Assembly (NCBI GenBank): GCA_016025055.1
Contig: CP065590.1
Location: 2,604,001 to 2,668,000, forward strand
DNA length: 64,000 bases
Source of the DNA: Chryseobacterium indologenes
GTDB taxonomy: Bacteria > Bacteroidota > Bacteroidia > Flavobacteriales > Weeksellaceae
Reading direction: 5' to 3'
In this document: in pieces, positions 35,326 to 43,835 of the stretch
Layout: the number at the start of each line of letters is the position of its first letter
How positions within the stretch are numbered: position 1 is the first letter of the stretch
Notes under the pieces: model-generated
Told to the model about the DNA's origin: nothing
Database searches by the model: none
Seen by the model: the letters and a program-made list of their open reading frames with translations, nothing else
Program-made: the position numbers and the translations under genes

Positions 35326-35499
35326 ATGAAAAAAATTGATTTGAAAAAATTGAAGGGAAGCTTGTCCAGAGACGAGCAGAGAACAATTAAGGGAGGGCTT
35401 ATTGCGGCTAGTGGATGCGGATGCACTAATGCTGCCTGTGCAAACACTCATAATGGTAATGGAGATTCTTATTGCAATGGTACTTTTTGCTGTGGATAA
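35326..35499 (+). CDS. Gly-Gly-leader, six-cysteine peptide precursor (bacteriocin-like)
   Basis: 57 residues, missed by length filters. The leader, about 24 residues (MKKIDLKKLKGSLSRDEQRT, then IKGG), is helical and ends in a Gly-Gly site (23-24), as in precursors cleaved by C39 peptidases. The core (25-57) is small, Gly/Asn-rich and holds six cysteines at 31, 33, 38, 50, 55 and 56 (CGCTNAAC, then YCNGTFCCG), enough for three disulfides. An A-rich stretch upstream serves as the ribosome-binding region. It faces the XRE regulator and is followed, after a hairpin, by a VKOR/thioredoxin fusion gene that could oxidise the cysteines. Function unknown; bacteriocin-like is an analogy. Confidence 0.82.
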   Translation: MKKIDLKKLKGSLSRDEQRTIKGGLIAASGCGCTNAACANTHNGNGDSYCNGTFCCG

Positions 35500-35521
35500 T
35501 CACTGAAACTTTTTTAAAATG

Positions 35522-35550
35522 GCAACGGGAAACTGTTGCTATTTTTTTTG
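35522..35550 (+). terminator. Hairpin between the precursor and the VKOR gene
   Basis: GCAAC pairs with GTTGC around GGGAAACT, followed by TATTTTTTTTG. It may end or attenuate transcription, making much more precursor mRNA than enzyme mRNA. Confidence 0.7.
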
Positions 35551-35571
35551 AACAATAAAGATGCATTAGAG

Positions 35572-37131
35572 ATGACACATAAAAGTTATATAGCTGTTAT
35601 GAATTATCTGGATGATAATAAAATATATATTGATAGGGATGAGTTCGAACTTCAATTGGAAGGGCATCCTGATTTTCCAAGTCTTCTGGCATTTTCTGAT
35701 GCTTTACACTTTTTCAATATTGAAAATTACAGTTACAGAATAGATAATGATGAAAAAGATTTTTTACCTGAGGATTTCCTGGCCTTAGTAAAAGGAGAGT
35801 TGGCAGTGGTGAATAATAAAGATAATAAAATAACAGTCAATGGTTCGCAAACGGACGATTTTTTTTCAGAATGGGAAAATATAATACTTATTGTAGAAAA
35901 ATCTGAAGACCAGTTTTACAAAAAATCAAAATTTGAGTATACATATGTCAACTGGGGAATTGTAGCGCTGGTGTTTCTGTTTCTTTTCGCATATGATCAC
36001 TCCAATCTGATTTTGAAATTGATCTTTGCCGCTACCGGACTTATCGGCTTCATCTTTGCCCGTGAAGCCTACAAAAAAACTCATGGTAAAGGAACATTCA
36101 TTCCGGTTGGAGTATGTAAAAGCAATTATCTGAATACGGATTGTGACCTGGTTTTTAATTCGAAAAAATGGAAGATTTTTAACAAAATAGATTTATCTGA
36201 GATTTCATTGTTGTTTTTTACGAGTCAGATCGTGTGTTTTGTTTTACTTGGCCTGATAAAAAATGTTGAATTCTTTTTTGAGACCTATCGGTATGGGTTA
36301 TTTGCATTTATACCCGTTGCTGTTTTATCATTATACTATCAGATATTTGTTGTTAAAAAATACTGTCCTGTCTGCATGGTAATCATAGCTTTAGTAGGTA
36401 TTCAACTGGTGGCTGCCAATCTTATCTCCTTTACGAGTAAGAAACCGGACATAAGTGCTGTTCTGTTTTTAATCGGGAGCTTGGGTTCGCTCATTGTTCT
36501 GATGAATTTTAGGATAAAAAATCAAAATGCCCAGAAAGATGAAAATACACTTAAAAGAAATTTAAAATTCAGAAGAAACTATCAGTTTTTCAAAAATAAT
36601 TTGTCTTTACAAAAACGGTTGGTCAATACTGATTTTTCAAGTGCTTTTGTATTTGGAAACGAAAATGCAGACCAGAATTTGACCTTTGTGACTAATCCCT
36701 TTTGTAAGCATTGTAAAGAATTTTATCCTGTTTTTCTAAAGCTGGTTAAAAAGTATTCAGATGAGTTGAGAATCACTATTTTTTTTGATATAGACCTTAG
36801 CAGGGATGATCTGGATAATAGAACGGTTCATGTAAATCTTACCAATATTTATATCAATAGCGAAAATAAAATAGAATTTCTGGAAGCGTTAAGCGGCTGG
36901 TATAACGTTCAGGGATATAGTGAAGACAAAAGTGGCTGGTATCAAAAGTATTCTAAATATTTTGGAAACCCGGAGAGTGCACTAGCACTATTAAAAGGAC
37001 ATGAAGAATGGGTAAGCAGCAATGGTGTGCATTTTACACCCAATATCTTTATCAATGACACGGAGTACCCGGTTCAGTACGAAAGAGCAGATCTTGAGTT
37101 CTTTATTCCGGAATTATTATCTGAAAATTAA
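35572..37131 (+). CDS. C39-like domain fused to VKOR and thioredoxin modules
   Basis: 519 residues from the ATG at 35572; the open frame goes up to a TTG at 35536 inside the hairpin, so that start is unlikely. Residues 1-110 resemble a C39 peptidase (LEGHPDFPSLLAFSDALHFF, later VKGELAVVNNKDNKITV) but lack its catalytic Cys and His. Residues about 125-310 carry membrane helices of a vitamin K epoxide reductase family domain, with Cys182 and Cys191 (VCKSNYLNTDCDLVFNS) and the CPVC motif (265-268). The C-terminal domain (about 355-519) is thioredoxin/DsbA-like with CKHC at 378-381. VKOR regenerates oxidised thioredoxin-like partners using quinone. It probably oxidises the adjacent peptide. Confidence 0.85.
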   Translation: MTHKSYIAVMNYLDDNKIYIDRDEFELQLEGHPDFPSLLAFSDALHFFNIENYSYRIDNDEKDFLPEDFLALVKGELAVVNNKDNKITVNGSQTDDFFSEWENIILIVEKSEDQFYKKSKFEYTYVNWGIVALVFLFLFAYDHSNLILKLIFAATGLIGFIFAREAYKKTHGKGTFIPVGVCKSNYLNTDCDLVFNSKKWKIFNKIDLSEISLLFFTSQIVCFVLLGLIKNVEFFFETYRYGLFAFIPVAVLSLYYQIFVVKKYCPVCMVIIALVGIQLVAANLISFTSKKPDISAVLFLIGSLGSLIVLMNFRIKNQNAQKDENTLKRNLKFRRNYQFFKNNLSLQKRLVNTDFSSAFVFGNENADQNLTFVTNPFCKHCKEFYPVFLKLVKKYSDELRITIFFDIDLSRDDLDNRTVHVNLTNIYINSENKIEFLEALSGWYNVQGYSEDKSGWYQKYSKYFGNPESALALLKGHEEWVSSNGVHFTPNIFINDTEYPVQYERADLEFFIPELLSEN

Positions 37132-37137
37132 ATTATT

Positions 37138-37955
37138 ATGAAAGGCTTATTATTTATATTGCTGGGAACATGTATGATGTTTGCTCAGAACAACAGGTTC
37201 ATCTATGAGGTGAAATACAAGAAAGATTCAACCTCAAAAGATATTACCAGGGAAAATTATTATCTGGATATCACAAAAGAGGATATAGCCTATTATAACA
37301 GATTGAATTATATTAATGACTCAATATTTAGTGTTACCGGGCAATATACATCTGGTAGGTTGACTTCTTTTATTATCAAAAAGAACAAAAGTAATATTTA
37401 TCAAAACTATGAATATATTGGAGATGCAAACTACTATAAATTATCCGAAGAACCCAAACAACAGTGGAATATTACAGACAGTGTAAAGATTTCTAATAAT
37501 TTACGGATTCAAAAAGCTACTACTCGGTTCGGAGGAAGAAACTGGATCGCATGGTTTACAAAAGATATTCCAATGGCCTACGGACCTTATAAGTTTAACG
37601 GATTGCCGGGATTGATTATGGAATTGTATGATACAAAAAGAATTATTATTTTAAGGTGATTAAGAGTGAAAAGATTGCGGATGATTATCAACGTAATTCA
37701 TTAAATAATTATATCCTCAGAGCGATTTCCGTTACTCAGAAAGATTTAAATAAACTAAGGCTGGACCTCTATTCCAATCCTTTTAAATATATATTTAATG
37801 GAAATCTGACTATGCGCGAAGGGCAAAAATTACAGCTTGATGACGGTACAATTCTCACCAAAGAACAACTGAAACCAGCAGAAACCAACGAAAGAAAAAA
37901 ATTAAAAGCCTTTAATAATCCGATAGAGTTAGATAAGGCCGTAAAGTATCCTTAA
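37138..37955 (+). pseudogene. GLPGLI family protein, frameshifted
   Basis: An exported protein with a short signal peptide (MKGLLFILLGTCMMFAQ). It matches the GLPGLI family through the hallmark FNGLPGLIMELYD; the rest is beta-rich (YEVKYKKDST, YYLDITKEDIAYY). The frame breaks just after the hallmark at the A5 run 37635-37639: with one more A the text continues KKNYYFKVIKSEKIADDYQR and runs to 37955, giving 272 residues. As written it stops at 37659. A missing base in the sequence is likely. It starts six bases after the VKOR/thioredoxin gene, so it belongs to that operon. Family function is unknown. Confidence 0.85.
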
Positions 37956-37973
37956 TGAATGTGTTTTATGAAA

Positions 37974-38003
37974 ACTCCCTTTCAGAATTTCTGAAAGGGA
38001 GTT
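37974..38003. terminator. Bidirectional terminator between GLPGLI and DPP IV genes
   Basis: A near-perfect palindrome, ACTCCCTTTCAG against CTGAAAGGGAGT, between two converging genes. Confidence 0.85.
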
Positions 38004-38022
38004 TATCTGTTTTATTTATTTT

Positions 38023-40152
38023 TTATAAATTTTGTACAATGAAATCCGTCATCTTCTGATAAAGCTGAGGTCTTGTCTGCCCACCATTGATTCCATGGTT
38101 TTTATCAGGATAAGCCATGAAATCAAATTGCTTTTTATTTTGAATCAATGCTTCAGATAATTCCATCGAATTTTGAAAATGTACGTTATCGTCAGCCGTT
38201 CCATGGATTAACAGGAATTTGCCTTTCAGCAGATTTGCATATTCTGTAGGAGAGTTTTTATCATACCCATCAGGATTTTCCTGTGGAGTTCTCATAAATC
38301 TTTCAGTATACACCGAATCATAATATCTCCAGTTGGTTACCGGTGCTACAGCAATTCCCATTTTGAAAACATCTGCACCTTTGGTCATTGCTAAGCTGGT
38401 CATGTAACCTCCGAAGCTCCATCCGAACATTCCGATTCTGCTTTTATCAATATAAGATTGATTTCCGAACCATTTTGCAGCAGTGATCTGATCTTCAATC
38501 TCATATTTACCAAGATTCATATAAGTTACTTTCTTATATTTTGCACCTTTATATCCTGTTCCGCGTCCGTCTACACAAGCTACAATATATCCTTTTTGTA
38601 CCAGGTGATTAAACCACAAGGCATTACCGTTATCCCACGAATTGGCAACCTGCTGAGATCCCGGTCCGGAATATTGGAACATGAAAAGCGGATACTTTTT
38701 ATTAGGATCAAAATTCTTCGGTTTCATTACCCAGGCATTCATTTGATCACCCACCGCATTAGGAATCGTAATGAACTCTTTTTCTGCAAAATTATCCGTT
38801 TTTAATTTCTGCAGCTGGTCATTATTATTGTGAAGTTCCTTTACTGTTTTACCGTTTCCGTCTTTCAATACATACGTGTAAGGTCTTGAAGCTGTAGAAG
38901 AGGTCTCGATAAAATAGTTGTAATTTTTACTGAAATTGGCAGAATTGTTTCCTTCCCCATTGGAAATCAGTTGAATCTTCCCGCTTTCGATATTTACCTT
39001 AGAAACAACCTTGTTGATGCTTCCTTTCTCAGTAGTCTGGATGTAAATTTCTTTTGTCTTGGGATTGAATCCATAATAATTGGTTACCTCCCAGTTTCCT
39101 TTCGTGATTTGCTTTTTAAGCTTACCATCCTTATCATACCAGTATAAATGACGATTTCCGTCTCTTTCAGAAGACCAGAGGAAAGAATTGTCATCCAGGA
39201 ATTGAAGTGTAGGGCTATCTGTTTCTATCCATTTATCATCCGTTTCTGTAAATAGTTTCTGAACTGCCCCCGTTTTGGTATTTACTTTCAAGATGTCGGA
39301 TGCATTCTGAATTCTTTCTGAAGTAATCAACACCATTTCATCAGGCTTTGCCGTCTGGAACACATTCGGGATATAGTAATTTTTGAAAGAAGCTAAGTTG
39401 AGTTGTATTGTTTTTCCGCTATCAAGACGATACAGCTGAGCTGAAACTACAGAGTTTTTCTCTCCGGCTTTCGGATATTTATAACGCATCTCAGCAGGAT
39501 AAAGATTTTTTCCGTAGATGGGAATGTAAACTTCCGGAACCTGGCTTTCATCAGACTTTACAAATACAATGGCATCAGAATTTTTGGTCCATTCATATTG
39601 TTTTGCATGACCGAATTCTTCTTCATACACCCAGTCTGCCAGCCCATTGAGAATAGAATTTTTCTTGCCGTCGGTCGTGATCTGCGTAATTTTTCCTGAA
39701 GTTAAATCCTGATAAAACAAATTATTGTCTACAATAAAAGCAACTTTTGTAGCGTCAGGTGAAAAGCTAGGTTCCTGTACCGGTTTTCCATCATTTAAAC
39801 TGATTGTTTTTCCTGACTTCAGATCTTTGACATCAAATTTTCCAAGGAAAGAATGTCTGTAGACCGGTTGACGGCCTATTTGTAACAGAATTTTAGACTC
39901 GTCATCAGAAAAAATATAGCTTTCAAATTTTCCATCTACAAGATTTCCTTCTTTCTGAGAATTTTTATAAGAATATTTAGCTATTCCGGTAGGTTCAATA
40001 ACAAGATAATTTTCACCGTTTTTCATAGATGTGATTCCGGCAATGCCTTTGCCACGGTAATATCCTGAATATATTTTGTCTAGTGTGATTTCCTGGGCTG
40101 ATGCATTATAGAATGCGGCTGCCATAGTAAGAGTTAAAAGTAGTTTTTTCAT
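38023..40152 (-). CDS. S9 family dipeptidyl peptidase IV
   Basis: 709 residues from the ATG at 40152, with signal peptide MKKLLLTLTMAAAFYNASA. A periplasmic or surface serine protease that removes Xaa-Pro dipeptides. The N-terminal two-thirds is the beta-propeller of the DPP IV domain with the GLADWVYEEEFGHAKQYEW block (Glu-Glu for binding the N-terminus). The C-terminal alpha/beta hydrolase has GMFGWSFGGYMTS with the nucleophile, LIHGTADDNVH with the Asp and YPDKNHGI with the His. A promoter box is 20 bases before this start and the ATG at 40161 lies almost at the expected transcription start. Confidence 0.92.
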   Translation of the reverse strand: MKKLLLTLTMAAAFYNASAQEITLDKIYSGYYRGKGIAGITSMKNGENYLVIEPTGIAKYSYKNSQKEGNLVDGKFESYIFSDDESKILLQIGRQPVYRHSFLGKFDVKDLKSGKTISLNDGKPVQEPSFSPDATKVAFIVDNNLFYQDLTSGKITQITTDGKKNSILNGLADWVYEEEFGHAKQYEWTKNSDAIVFVKSDESQVPEVYIPIYGKNLYPAEMRYKYPKAGEKNSVVSAQLYRLDSGKTIQLNLASFKNYYIPNVFQTAKPDEMVLITSERIQNASDILKVNTKTGAVQKLFTETDDKWIETDSPTLQFLDDNSFLWSSERDGNRHLYWYDKDGKLKKQITKGNWEVTNYYGFNPKTKEIYIQTTEKGSINKVVSKVNIESGKIQLISNGEGNNSANFSKNYNYFIETSSTASRPYTYVLKDGNGKTVKELHNNNDQLQKLKTDNFAEKEFITIPNAVGDQMNAWVMKPKNFDPNKKYPLFMFQYSGPGSQQVANSWDNGNALWFNHLVQKGYIVACVDGRGTGYKGAKYKKVTYMNLGKYEIEDQITAAKWFGNQSYIDKSRIGMFGWSFGGYMTSLAMTKGADVFKMGIAVAPVTNWRYYDSVYTERFMRTPQENPDGYDKNSPTEYANLLKGKFLLIHGTADDNVHFQNSMELSEALIQNKKQFDFMAYPDKNHGINGGQTRPQLYQKMTDFIVQNL

Positions 40153-40171
40153 TTCTAGCATTAATCAATTT

Positions 40172-40179
40172 CAAAGATA
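40172..40179 (-). promoter_or_regulatory. -7 box of the DPP IV gene
   Basis: On the minus strand TATCTTTG matches TAnnTTTG, 20 bases before the ATG at 40152. Confidence 0.55.
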
Positions 40180-40274
40180 ATAATTTTATTAAAATATATA
40201 AAAAAGCTTTTCCAAATATGCTTTTTGGCAAAAAAATTGAATATCATTTCATATAATCAAATCAAATAATAATT

Positions 40275-40748
40275 ATGGAAACGAATGCCTATAACCAGAA
40301 ATTAAACCGTTACGTATTGAACGACCAGATTGTCTATACCGGTTTTTCCAGCTTTAATGATGCTGACGAATGTGCCCGCAAAAAAGGTGGAACTCTTGTG
40401 GAAGTGGGCTTTAAGGACGGAAACGACAACCCTGAAATCACTGATGAAGCAGGTTTGATAGAAAAAAAACTTCACTATTATGTGTATGCCGGCGATGAAT
40501 ACAAATTTATCCATTCTTCAGATCCGGGATTCCGGAAATATGCAGATGAACTGCAGAAAATTAAAGCAAAGCAACAACAATCTCCACCGGATGAAAGATA
40601 TTTAGCCAATTTCGAGATTGAAAATGCAGAAGACCCGATAATTGTGATTAAAAATGATCATTTTCAATCGGTAACTTCAAGAGAGCGTTCAAAATATTTG
40701 AAACACGCCAGAGTTTACGAACTGGGGGTAGCCCTGCCAAAATCTTAA
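40275..40748 (+). CDS. Hypothetical protein, coupled to a DUF6496-type gene
   Basis: 157 residues, no signal peptide or membrane segment, acidic-basic mixed. I do not recognise its family. Visible features are an N-terminal block (NRYVLNDQIVYTGFSSFNDADE), a C-x-x-K-K-G-G turn (CARKKGGTLVEVGFKDG), a YAGDEYKFIHSS block, a KIKAKQQQSPPDERY linker and a final IVIKNDHFQSVTSRERSKY. It starts the two-gene unit with the small lysine-rich gene ten bases after its stop. Confidence 0.7.
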   Translation: METNAYNQKLNRYVLNDQIVYTGFSSFNDADECARKKGGTLVEVGFKDGNDNPEITDEAGLIEKKLHYYVYAGDEYKFIHSSDPGFRKYADELQKIKAKQQQSPPDERYLANFEIENAEDPIIVIKNDHFQSVTSRERSKYLKHARVYELGVALPKS

Positions 40749-40758
40749 AACAAGTATC

Positions 40759-40947
40759 ATGAGCAAGACAAAATATTCAGAAAAAGCTCAGGACAAAGTA
40801 GGAAAAGTTATGCACGAATTTAAGGAAGGAAAACTGAAATCTTCTTCCGGTAAAAAAGTGACAAGCAAGAAGCAAGCCGTAGCTATCGGTATTTCTGAAG
40901 CAAGAGAGAAAGGCTTAAAGGTGCCTGCAAAGAAAAAAAGTAAATAA
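40759..40947 (+). CDS. Small lysine-rich protein (DUF6496-like)
   Basis: 62 residues, with about a third Lys/Arg. The sequence SEKAQDKVGKVMHEFKEGKL then KKVTSKKQAVAIGISEARE matches the DUF6496 pattern of short nucleic-acid-binding-like proteins found in many bacteria. The C-terminal tail VPAKKKSK resembles histone-like tails. DNA binding is inference. Ten bases after the upstream gene and followed by a terminator. Confidence 0.8.
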   Translation: MSKTKYSEKAQDKVGKVMHEFKEGKLKSSSGKKVTSKKQAVAIGISEAREKGLKVPAKKKSK

Positions 40948-40970
40948 TTAATTCTCAATAAAAAACCGCC

Positions 40971-41000
40971 TAGTAAAAGTTTTACAGGGCGGTTTTGTTT
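40971..41000 (+). terminator. Terminator of the DUF6496-type unit
   Basis: AAAACCGCC pairs with GGGCGGTTTT around an AGTAAAAGTTTTAC-type loop, followed by GTTTT. It also faces the phosphorylase gene on the minus strand. Confidence 0.75.
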
Positions 41001-41021
41001 TATTTATTTGATAGCAGGATA

Positions 41022-42682
41022 TTATCTTTCTTGATAGAGTATTCTGTAATATTCATCTGCCATTCTATCACTATTGAACTGATCTTTCACGTCATTCATT
41101 GAGTTGTACTGAATTTTTCTCCATTGCTCCGGATGATCATAGTAGGTGGGAAGAATTTCATTTTCAAGGATTTCGTATAATTTATTTAAATCATAGTTAT
41201 CCTGCTCATAAATACTCATATTCTGGTAGTCTGCTTTTGGTACTACAAAAGCATTTTCCCATGTTTTGCGAATTCAGGGATCCAGCCATCGTCAGTAGAT
41301 AAATTGATCGATCCATTCATTGCAGCGGTCATACCGGAAGTACCCGAAGCTTCACGGGGTACCCTTGGATTGTTGAGCCACAGATCTGAACCTTGCTTTA
41401 AAGATTTGCTGAGAGACAATTCATACCCTGTAAGGACAGCCATATTTTTATGGTTCTTACTTTCTTCCACGAGTGTATTGAAAGTAGAAATAGCCGAATA
41501 ATCCATAGGGTAGGGTTTCCCGGCCCAGATAATCTGTACCGGATATTTCGGATGATTTAAAAGCCTGTAAAATCTGTCTTTATCATGCAGCAGCAGTTCT
41601 GCACGTTTGTAGCCTGCAAATCGTCTTGCCCACACAATAGTAAAGATGTTGGGGTTGAATAGATTTCCGGTCTGATCGGCAACAATGTTGAATAATTTTT
41701 TCTTTAAATTCTTTTTACGGTAGTCGAAAACGGTTTCGTCATTTTCATCCTTTGCGTTATAAAGAGGCTTATCCGCCCAGTATTTAAATTCCTGAGCATT
41801 GGTGATGGAAGTGATCTCACAGATTCCCGGATATTTATTCCACATCGTTCTGGAAACTACTCCGTGGAGTTGGGAAACTCCGTTGGCCTTCCGGGCCATC
41901 TTCAGAGCACAGAGAGAATGGTTGAAGCGATCTCCATCACCTCCTTCAATACTTTTTATCTCTTCCATGCTGTATCCTGAGAAGTATGACATATCGTAGC
42001 ATAGCTTCAGATTATGTTTTTCGTTACCTGCTTCTTCCGGTGTATGGGTAGTGAAGACCAGTTTTTCCCTTACTTTACCCAGGTCACCATTGTACTTTTT
42101 CAACAGATAAAATGCAGCAGGAAGACCGTGAGCTTCATTGAGGTGGTAGACCTCTCTTTCAAGATTCATCTCATCCAGTAACTGAGCTCCGCCTTTTCCC
42201 AGTAAAATATATTGTGCCAGCTTGGTAGATTCGTTGGCATCATACAATTTATGACAGATCGTTTTCGATACGTGATCATTCTCCGGAACATCTGTAGACA
42301 GAAAAAACATAGGCGCTGTATTGAATGTTTCGGGATTGAGGTACCATACCTTTACCCAGACAGGTGCACTATGAATTTCAATTTGGAACTTTATCCCTGT
42401 GTCTTCAAGAAAGCTGTACATTTTTCTGGTCCATACAGGTTGTAAAGTCTGATCATGATTCCTGGCCTGATCATAATAACCAAATTTCCAGAGAATACCA
42501 ATTCCTATTAAATCCTGCTTCAGGTTATAGGCGCTTCTCATATGAGATCCTGCCAGAAAGCCGAGACCGCCGGAGTATATTTTAAGTACCTGCTCAAGGG
42601 CAAATTCCATTGAGAAGTACGCTGTTTTCTTTGAATATTGGGGATTGATGTTGTAGGGTATCTTAAAATTCCTAAAATCCAT
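41022..42682 (-). pseudogene. glgP: Alpha-glucan phosphorylase (GlgP-type), frameshifted
   Basis: Releases glucose 1-phosphate from glycogen-like glucans in the cytoplasm. The start is the ATG at 42682, since the ATG at 42709 lies inside the -7 box. The text includes KTAYFSMEFALEQVLKIYSG, YHLNEAHGLPAAFYLLKKY, VWARRFAGYKRAELL and RVPREASGTSGMTAAMNG (the phosphate/PLP region). The frame breaks at a minus-strand G3 run (41258-41260), giving HGKMLL and a stop; with a fourth G it reads HGENAFVVPKADYQN and continues to MSIYEQDNYDLNKLYEI and the end at 41022, giving 553 residues. A missing base is likely. Confidence 0.88.
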
Positions 42683-42706
42683 AATGCTGATTTGTGTTAC
42701 AAGAGA

Positions 42707-42714
42707 CAAAGGTA
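42707..42714 (-). promoter_or_regulatory. -7 box of glgP
   Basis: On the minus strand TACCTTTG matches TAnnTTTG and lies 25 bases before the ATG at 42682. Confidence 0.5.
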
Positions 42715-42883
42715 TTAATAATGAAAATAAACCTTACATTAATTATTTGATAAATAAATGATAAAACCGGATGTTGAATTGTTTTTTTACTTATCTTTAA
42801 GTGTGTAAATTTTTGATTATCAAAAACTTTTAATGATGAAAGCCATTGGCTGCATGTGTTCGTAATTTTTAAAAAATAATCAC

Positions 42884-43681
42884 ATGAAAAAGACGTTTTC
42901 TGATGAAGATCTGATTAAAAATCTAAGTTTATATTATCTCAACAGGCATTTGAAAAAAAAGCCCATAGAAAAGTACCACCGTACCATAGACGAGTCTCCG
43001 CTTCATGATCGTGAAAAATACAGAAAGAAGTCCGAGATTTTGCTACTCAATTCTTTCATGCATCATTTTCCCGAAGTGAAATTTGAAAACTTTACCTGCG
43101 AAAGTCCTGACTTTATCGCTAAGTTAAACGACAAAAAAATCGGAATAGAACTGACCGAAGTGATCAATCATCTGGAAATGAAAAAGGTGGAAAGCACTTT
43201 AAATAAAATATTCCGTCAGGCAGAAATACTACTAGAACAAGAAGACACTACGAAATATCGTGGTGTTTATTTTTTAGAATTTCATTCCAATGTAAAATTT
43301 GATCACTTGGAACAACAGGAGGAAAATATTACCAGTATTTATAAAAGTATAAAAAAGAATAAACCGTTAGGATGTGTAAAAAGTATACGAAAATCTTTCC
43401 ACAGAAGAAATGTATTTATTACTCATGAGTACAGTATGAATCTTTTTGACGAATTATGCTCTGAGAAAATTCTTGAACTGATCGAAAAGAAAAATGAAAA
43501 GTTCCCTTATTATGACACCTCTGTGGATGAATGTTGGCTGGTCATTGTGTCTGATATGAACTCTATCGCTTCCAGGTATACTTTTATTCAGGATAAAGAA
43601 CATTTGAAAGAAGTCAAGAGCCCTTTCCATAAAATTTTTCACCTTGAAAACCTTTGTGGAAATATTACAAGTATAAAATAA
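42884..43681 (+). CDS. Hypothetical protein with a PD-(D/E)xK-like motif
   Basis: 265 residues, soluble, no signal peptide. I do not recognise the family. The block SPDFIAKLNDKKIGIELTEV has Asp76 in a Pro-Asp-Phe turn and Glu89-x-Thr91 on the next strand, the spacing of a PD-(D/E)xK nuclease core with Thr in place of Lys. A helix (EMKKVESTLNKIFRQAEIL) precedes GVYFLEFHSNVKF, and the end has DECWLVIVSDMNS. These fit a restriction-endonuclease-like fold, but the missing Lys makes activity uncertain. Single gene between divergent glgP and a T9SS cargo gene. Confidence 0.6.
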   Translation: MKKTFSDEDLIKNLSLYYLNRHLKKKPIEKYHRTIDESPLHDREKYRKKSEILLLNSFMHHFPEVKFENFTCESPDFIAKLNDKKIGIELTEVINHLEMKKVESTLNKIFRQAEILLEQEDTTKYRGVYFLEFHSNVKFDHLEQQEENITSIYKSIKKNKPLGCVKSIRKSFHRRNVFITHEYSMNLFDELCSEKILELIEKKNEKFPYYDTSVDECWLVIVSDMNSIASRYTFIQDKEHLKEVKSPFHKIFHLENLCGNITSIK

Positions 43682-43776
43682 ATCGATTTATGTAGAGTAT
43701 TACGCAATAAAATATTTTTTTTATTTAAAATATTTTAAAATAATGTAAACTTTATTATTTGTAATGAAATTATAGG

Positions 43777-43784
43777 TATATTTG
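43777..43784 (+). promoter_or_regulatory. -7 box of the T9SS type B cargo gene
   Basis: TATATTTG matches TAnnTTTG, 51 bases before the start codon. A TTG is 15 bases upstream of it. Confidence 0.45.
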
Positions 43785-43835
43785 ATATGTGTTGAGAGGG
43801 ATATGTGGATGTAACTAATTCAACCATAAAAACAT

